A stretch of 9,185 nucleotides of DNA from Nanobdellota archaeon (GTDB lineage: Archaea; Nanobdellota; Nanobdellia; Woesearchaeales; JAUYGA01), in NCBI GenBank assembly GCA_030690755.1, contig JAUYGA010000009.1:1-9185 (forward strand), in the 5' to 3' direction. Each line of letters begins with the position of its first letter. Position 1 is the first letter of the stretch. Both the position numbers and the translations under genes were made by a program. Below are positions 7,098-9,185 of this stretch, piece by piece. The notes below the pieces were generated by a model, which saw only the letters and a program-made list of their open reading frames with translations, did no database searches and had not been told where the DNA came from.

Positions 7098-7102
7098 GGA
7101 GG
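7098..7102 (+). promoter_or_regulatory. Shine-Dalgarno of the zinc-finger gene
   Basis: GGAGG lies six bases before the ATG at 7109. It is the strongest ribosome-binding site in the window and decides the start. Confidence 0.85.
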
Positions 7103-7108
7103 CGTCAC

Positions 7109-7453
7109 ATGGCAAGAAAAAAAGATGTTGAGGAAGAGGTTTTTAAATCAGAAGAGCAAGAAGACGAAGTTAGTTCTGATGAGAAAAAACTAGAGATGGA
7201 TGAAGGCCTTATTGATGAAGAGATCTATACTGAGGATGGCAGAGAAAAATTGATGGAAAATGATGAGATTGATGATTGGGAAGAAGGCTTTATGAAGGGC
7301 GCTTCAGGCGGCGGTTCAAGCTCAAAATGCATAAATTGCGGTAAGGTTTTTATTGATGAGACGCAAATTGTTTCAAAAGACATCGATGACAGAGAATATT
7401 GGTTTTGCAGCGAAAAGTGCGCAAATGTATTTGAGAGAAAGAAAAGTCAATAA
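7109..7453 (+). CDS. Acidic protein with C-terminal TRASH-like Cys4 zinc finger
   Basis: The 114-residue protein begins with a basic tip (ARKK) and a strongly acidic, probably disordered stretch (about 6-45). A conserved-looking segment follows (EDGREKLMENDEIDDWEEGFMKGA, about 42-65), then a Gly/Ser linker (66-72). The C-terminal zinc-binding unit uses C74-x2-C77 and C100-x3-C104, ending in an aromatic/basic helix (CANVFERKK). The pattern resembles TRASH/MYM-type fingers found in small archaeal metal-binding or regulatory proteins. There is no transmembrane segment. I recognise no named family; a nucleic-acid-binding, metal-sensing or protein-interaction role is possible but inferred. It has its own promoter and a strong Shine-Dalgarno and is followed by T-tracts, so it may be monocistronic or read through into GAPDH 66 bases downstream. 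Confidence 0.9.
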   Translation: MARKKDVEEEVFKSEEQEDEVSSDEKKLEMDEGLIDEEIYTEDGREKLMENDEIDDWEEGFMKGASGGGSSSKCINCGKVFIDETQIVSKDIDDREYWFCSEKCANVFERKKSQ

Positions 7454-7464
7454 AAAGTCAATAA
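7442..7464 (+). repeat. Two tandem copies of an 11-base unit across the zinc-finger gene stop
   Basis: AAAAGTCAATAA occurs at 7442-7453 and again at 7453-7464, a tandem repeat of period 11. The first copy encodes the last residues and the stop codon. It looks like a small slippage duplication, since the second copy adds nothing to the protein. Confidence 0.8.
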
Positions 7465-7465
7465 G

Positions 7466-7483
7466 TTTTTTCCATATTTTTTT
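7466..7483 (+). terminator. Oligo-T terminator after the zinc-finger gene
   Basis: T6 (7466-7471) and T7 (7477-7483) lie just past the stop codon, with no strong hairpin, as expected for archaeal oligo-T termination. CCATATTTTT in the same stretch could also serve as a weak TATA box for GAPDH, with a start near 7502. The two readings are not exclusive. Confidence 0.5.
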
Positions 7484-7509
7484 GTTCAAATCTTTGATAG
7501 GTAAATAAA

Positions 7510-7515
7510 GAGGTG
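7510..7515 (+). promoter_or_regulatory. Shine-Dalgarno of gap
   Basis: GAGGTG lies four bases before the ATG at 7520 and supports this start for a leadered GAPDH transcript. Confidence 0.8.
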
Positions 7516-7519
7516 TAAA

Positions 7520-8524
7520 ATGGTAAGAGTAGCAATTAATGGTTTTGGAAGGATTGGAAGACAGGTTTTTCAGGCAGGGCTTGGAGATCCTGCTATTGAG
7601 TTCGTAGCTGTTAACGATTTGACAGACACAAAAACTCTTGCTTATCTTCTTAAGTATGATTCTGTTCATGGAAGGGCTTCTGAAAAAATAGAGGCAAAAG
7701 AAAAATCCTTGGTTGTTGACGGCAAAGAGGTTCTTGTTTTTGCCGAGAAGGATCCTGAGAAATTGCCTTGGAAAGATTTGAAGATTGATGTTGTTGTGGA
7801 ATCAACCGGCTTTTTTACTAATGCCAGCGGCGCATTCAAGCATATCAAGGCAGGAGCAAAAAAAGTCATTGTCTCTGCGCCTTGCAAGTGCGATGTTCCT
7901 GAGATACAACTGTTTACTGTTGTCAAGGGTGTCAATGAGCATCTCTATGATAAGAATAAACATCATGTGATTTCTAATGCTTCATGCACGACAAATTGTC
8001 TTGCGCCGATTGTTAAGGTGCTTAATGATAATTTTAAGGTTAAAAGGGGTTTTATGACGACTGTTCATGCATATACTGCGGATCAGAAGCTTGTTGATTC
8101 ACCTCATAAGGATTTGCGCAGAGGAAGGACTGCTGCTGTGAATATTGTTCCGACAACCACTGGCGCGGCAAAGGCAGTTTCCGAGGTCATCCCAGAACTT
8201 AAAGGAAAGCTTGATGGTATTTCTTTGAGGGTTCCTGTGCCTGATGGTTCTATAACTGATTTTGTCTGCGAGTTGGAAAAGCAGACGACTATCCAAGAGA
8301 TAAACAACCTTTTCAAGAATGTTGCAGAAAACGAGCTTAAGGGAATAATCCAATATACTGAAGATGCGATAGTATCCACAGATGTAATTCATAACTCTCA
8401 TTCAAGCATCTTTGATTCAAAGCTTACAAATGTCCTGGGCGGCAATCTTGTTAAAGTCATTGCCTGGTATGATAATGAATGGGGTTATAGCAAAAGGATG
8501 ATAGATATTGTGAAGATGCTGTGA
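7520..8524 (+). CDS. gap: Bacterial-type (class I) glyceraldehyde-3-phosphate dehydrogenase
   Basis: This enzyme converts glyceraldehyde-3-phosphate, phosphate and NAD(P)+ to 1,3-bisphosphoglycerate in the cytoplasm and supplies the substrate of PGK. The 334 residues match the bacterial/eukaryotic family end to end: Rossmann motif INGFGRIGR (6-14), NDLTD (32-36), STGFF (95-99), catalytic SNASCTTNC with C156, H183 in TVHAYT, HKDLRRGR (196-203), and WYDNEWGYS near the C-terminus. The acidic NDL favours NAD+. The usual Leu-Pro pair of NAD-specific enzymes is Ser194-Pro195, so some NADP+ use is possible. Most archaea use an unrelated-looking class II enzyme, so this gene suggests past transfer from bacteria, as known in several DPANN lineages and haloarchaea. 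PCKCDVPEIQ (121-130) departs from the usual PAK-GED stretch. No frame defects are seen. Confidence 0.97.
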   Translation: MVRVAINGFGRIGRQVFQAGLGDPAIEFVAVNDLTDTKTLAYLLKYDSVHGRASEKIEAKEKSLVVDGKEVLVFAEKDPEKLPWKDLKIDVVVESTGFFTNASGAFKHIKAGAKKVIVSAPCKCDVPEIQLFTVVKGVNEHLYDKNKHHVISNASCTTNCLAPIVKVLNDNFKVKRGFMTTVHAYTADQKLVDSPHKDLRRGRTAAVNIVPTTTGAAKAVSEVIPELKGKLDGISLRVPVPDGSITDFVCELEKQTTIQEINNLFKNVAENELKGIIQYTEDAIVSTDVIHNSHSSIFDSKLTNVLGGNLVKVIAWYDNEWGYSKRMIDIVKML

Positions 8525-8561
8525 AAACTGTTTAAAATTTTTGTTTTGTGAGAAAGTGAGA

Positions 8562-8577
8562 TTTTTTTTATTTTTTT
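8562..8577 (+). terminator. Oligo-T terminator of gap
   Basis: T8, a single A, then T7 lie 38 bases past the gap stop, in the gap between convergent genes. There is no strong stem, in keeping with archaeal oligo-T termination. The opposite gene has no T-tract on its own strand here. Confidence 0.65.
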
Positions 8578-8594
8578 AGTTTATTTTAATCTAT

Positions 8595-9185
8595 TTATAG
8601 GGGTTGCTTGTTACTGAATTTTCTGCGTAGATTTCTTAAAAAACTTGTGTCTTTGCCAGGCGGAGCATGACGAGTGGATGAGTTCTGCTGAGATTCTGTA
8701 ATCCGTTGATGAGCGGTGTTTTGTGATTGGCTGATTTCGACCACATTTGCTGCAGAGTTCAGATGTTCTGGGTGTTTAATTATAAGTTCATTATTAATTT
8801 CATCAGTAGGTTGGTTGTCTTGAACATTAACATTTGTGTCAGCATCATCTAAAATATTCAAGAATTTATCAAGCCCGCATTTGTTTTTATCAATGATGTT
8901 CTGCACAAACTCTGAGATGTCTTGCGCAGCATCTGTTTTCATTCCTTGTCCTGTCATGAGATTGAATTCATCGTCAACGCAAAGTTGATATCCTGAATTA
9001 AGCAATGTGAATGGTATTGAGGTAAAAACAAGCGACTGTATTGGGAATGAATCATACCTTATTGTTCCAGTTATGCTCACTTTGCAGTCAGCGATATTTT
9101 TCAATTCCTTGATTGCTTCTTTAAGCACTTGTCTGTTTTCGTTTGGGAACTTGCTAAGAAGTATGTTTAAGGTATCTTCGTGTCT
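8595..9185 (-). CDS. Unrecognised protein, 5' end cut by the right window edge
   Basis: I do not recognise this gene. The frame stays open from the stop at 8595 to the right edge, giving 196 visible codons. A GTG at 9126-9128 could be a start, but 19 sense codons precede it (beginning RHEDTLNILLSKFPN), so the real protein probably begins outside the window. The visible first half, to about residue 112, looks folded: a helical stretch (LKEAIKELKNIAD), then alternating hydrophobic residues (KVSITGTIRYDSFPIQSLVF) suggesting strands, then a helix near DISEFVQNIID. The last 80 or so residues are rich in Asn, Gln, Ser and Thr, probably disordered, and end in a basic tail (FLRNLRRKF). No signal, membrane segment or catalytic motif is visible. 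It converges on gap. That it is a real gene is likely. Confidence 0.7.
   Translation of the reverse strand, partial: RHEDTLNILLSKFPNENRQVLKEAIKELKNIADCKVSITGTIRYDSFPIQSLVFTSIPFTLLNSGYQLCVDDEFNLMTGQGMKTDAAQDISEFVQNIIDKNKCGLDKFLNILDDADTNVNVQDNQPTDEINNELIIKHPEHLNSAANVVEISQSQNTAHQRITESQQNSSTRHAPPGKDTSFLRNLRRKFSNKQPL

Larger units (their letters stand above)
6800..7108. other. Divergent intergenic region between the M23 and zinc-finger genes
   Basis: These 309 bases separate two divergent genes. They contain two candidate minus-strand TATA boxes for the M23 gene, and the promoter and Shine-Dalgarno of the plus-strand zinc-finger gene. A 67-codon minus-strand frame (7004-6801, TTG start) crosses the region. 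It is lysine-rich, has no Shine-Dalgarno and overlaps the promoters, so I do not call it a gene. No tRNA, box C/D RNA or inverted repeat stands out. Confidence 0.6.

Noticed and set aside
7373..7669. 98-codon minus-strand ORF across the zinc-finger/gap junction
   Set aside because: It overlaps the 3' end of one well-supported gene and the 5' end of another, has no ribosome-binding site and shows no domain.

Overview
The window looks like an AT-rich archaeal chromosome segment, most plausibly from a DPANN lineage (Woesearchaeota/Pacearchaeota-like). The lineage is inferred from gene content and not proven. Supporting signs are an archaeal-type phosphoglycerate kinase, a DUF362 ferredoxin protein, archaeal TATA boxes about 26 bp upstream of start codons (leaderless genes), oligo-T terminators, and a short acidic zinc-finger protein.

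Layout. Positions 1-4013 hold a minus-strand cluster that reads right to left: DUF362/2x[4Fe-4S] protein, M20 metallopeptidase, pyrrolidone-carboxylate peptidase (pcp), then phosphoglycerate kinase (pgk, cut by the left edge). The first three are joined by two 4-base ATGA stop/start overlaps. pgk follows after 50 bases with its own Shine-Dalgarno. Positions 4014-4216 contain the DUF362 promoter and a striking, roughly 134-base imperfect palindrome that I cannot assign to any known family. Positions 4217-6799 (minus) encode an 860-residue protein: a long charged N-terminal region, one membrane segment and a C-terminal M23 (LytM-like) domain. Positions 6800-7108 are a divergent promoter region. 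Positions 7109-7453 (plus) encode the acidic zinc-finger protein, and 7520-8524 (plus) a bacterial-type GAPDH. After a convergent oligo-T terminator, the right end (8595-9185, minus) is the 3' part of an unrecognised gene whose reading frame stays open to the window edge.

How the genes fit together. GAPDH and PGK catalyse consecutive steps of lower glycolysis/gluconeogenesis, but here they lie on opposite strands in separate units. The two peptidases suggest peptide salvage, which would suit a host-dependent or fermentative cell. The M23 protein may act at the cell surface or on neighbouring cells. The most unusual item is the palindrome at 4073-4206. It has 16-bp perfect terminal inverted repeats, nested internal stems and short flanking direct repeats. 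It could be a MITE-like mobile element or a structured RNA.
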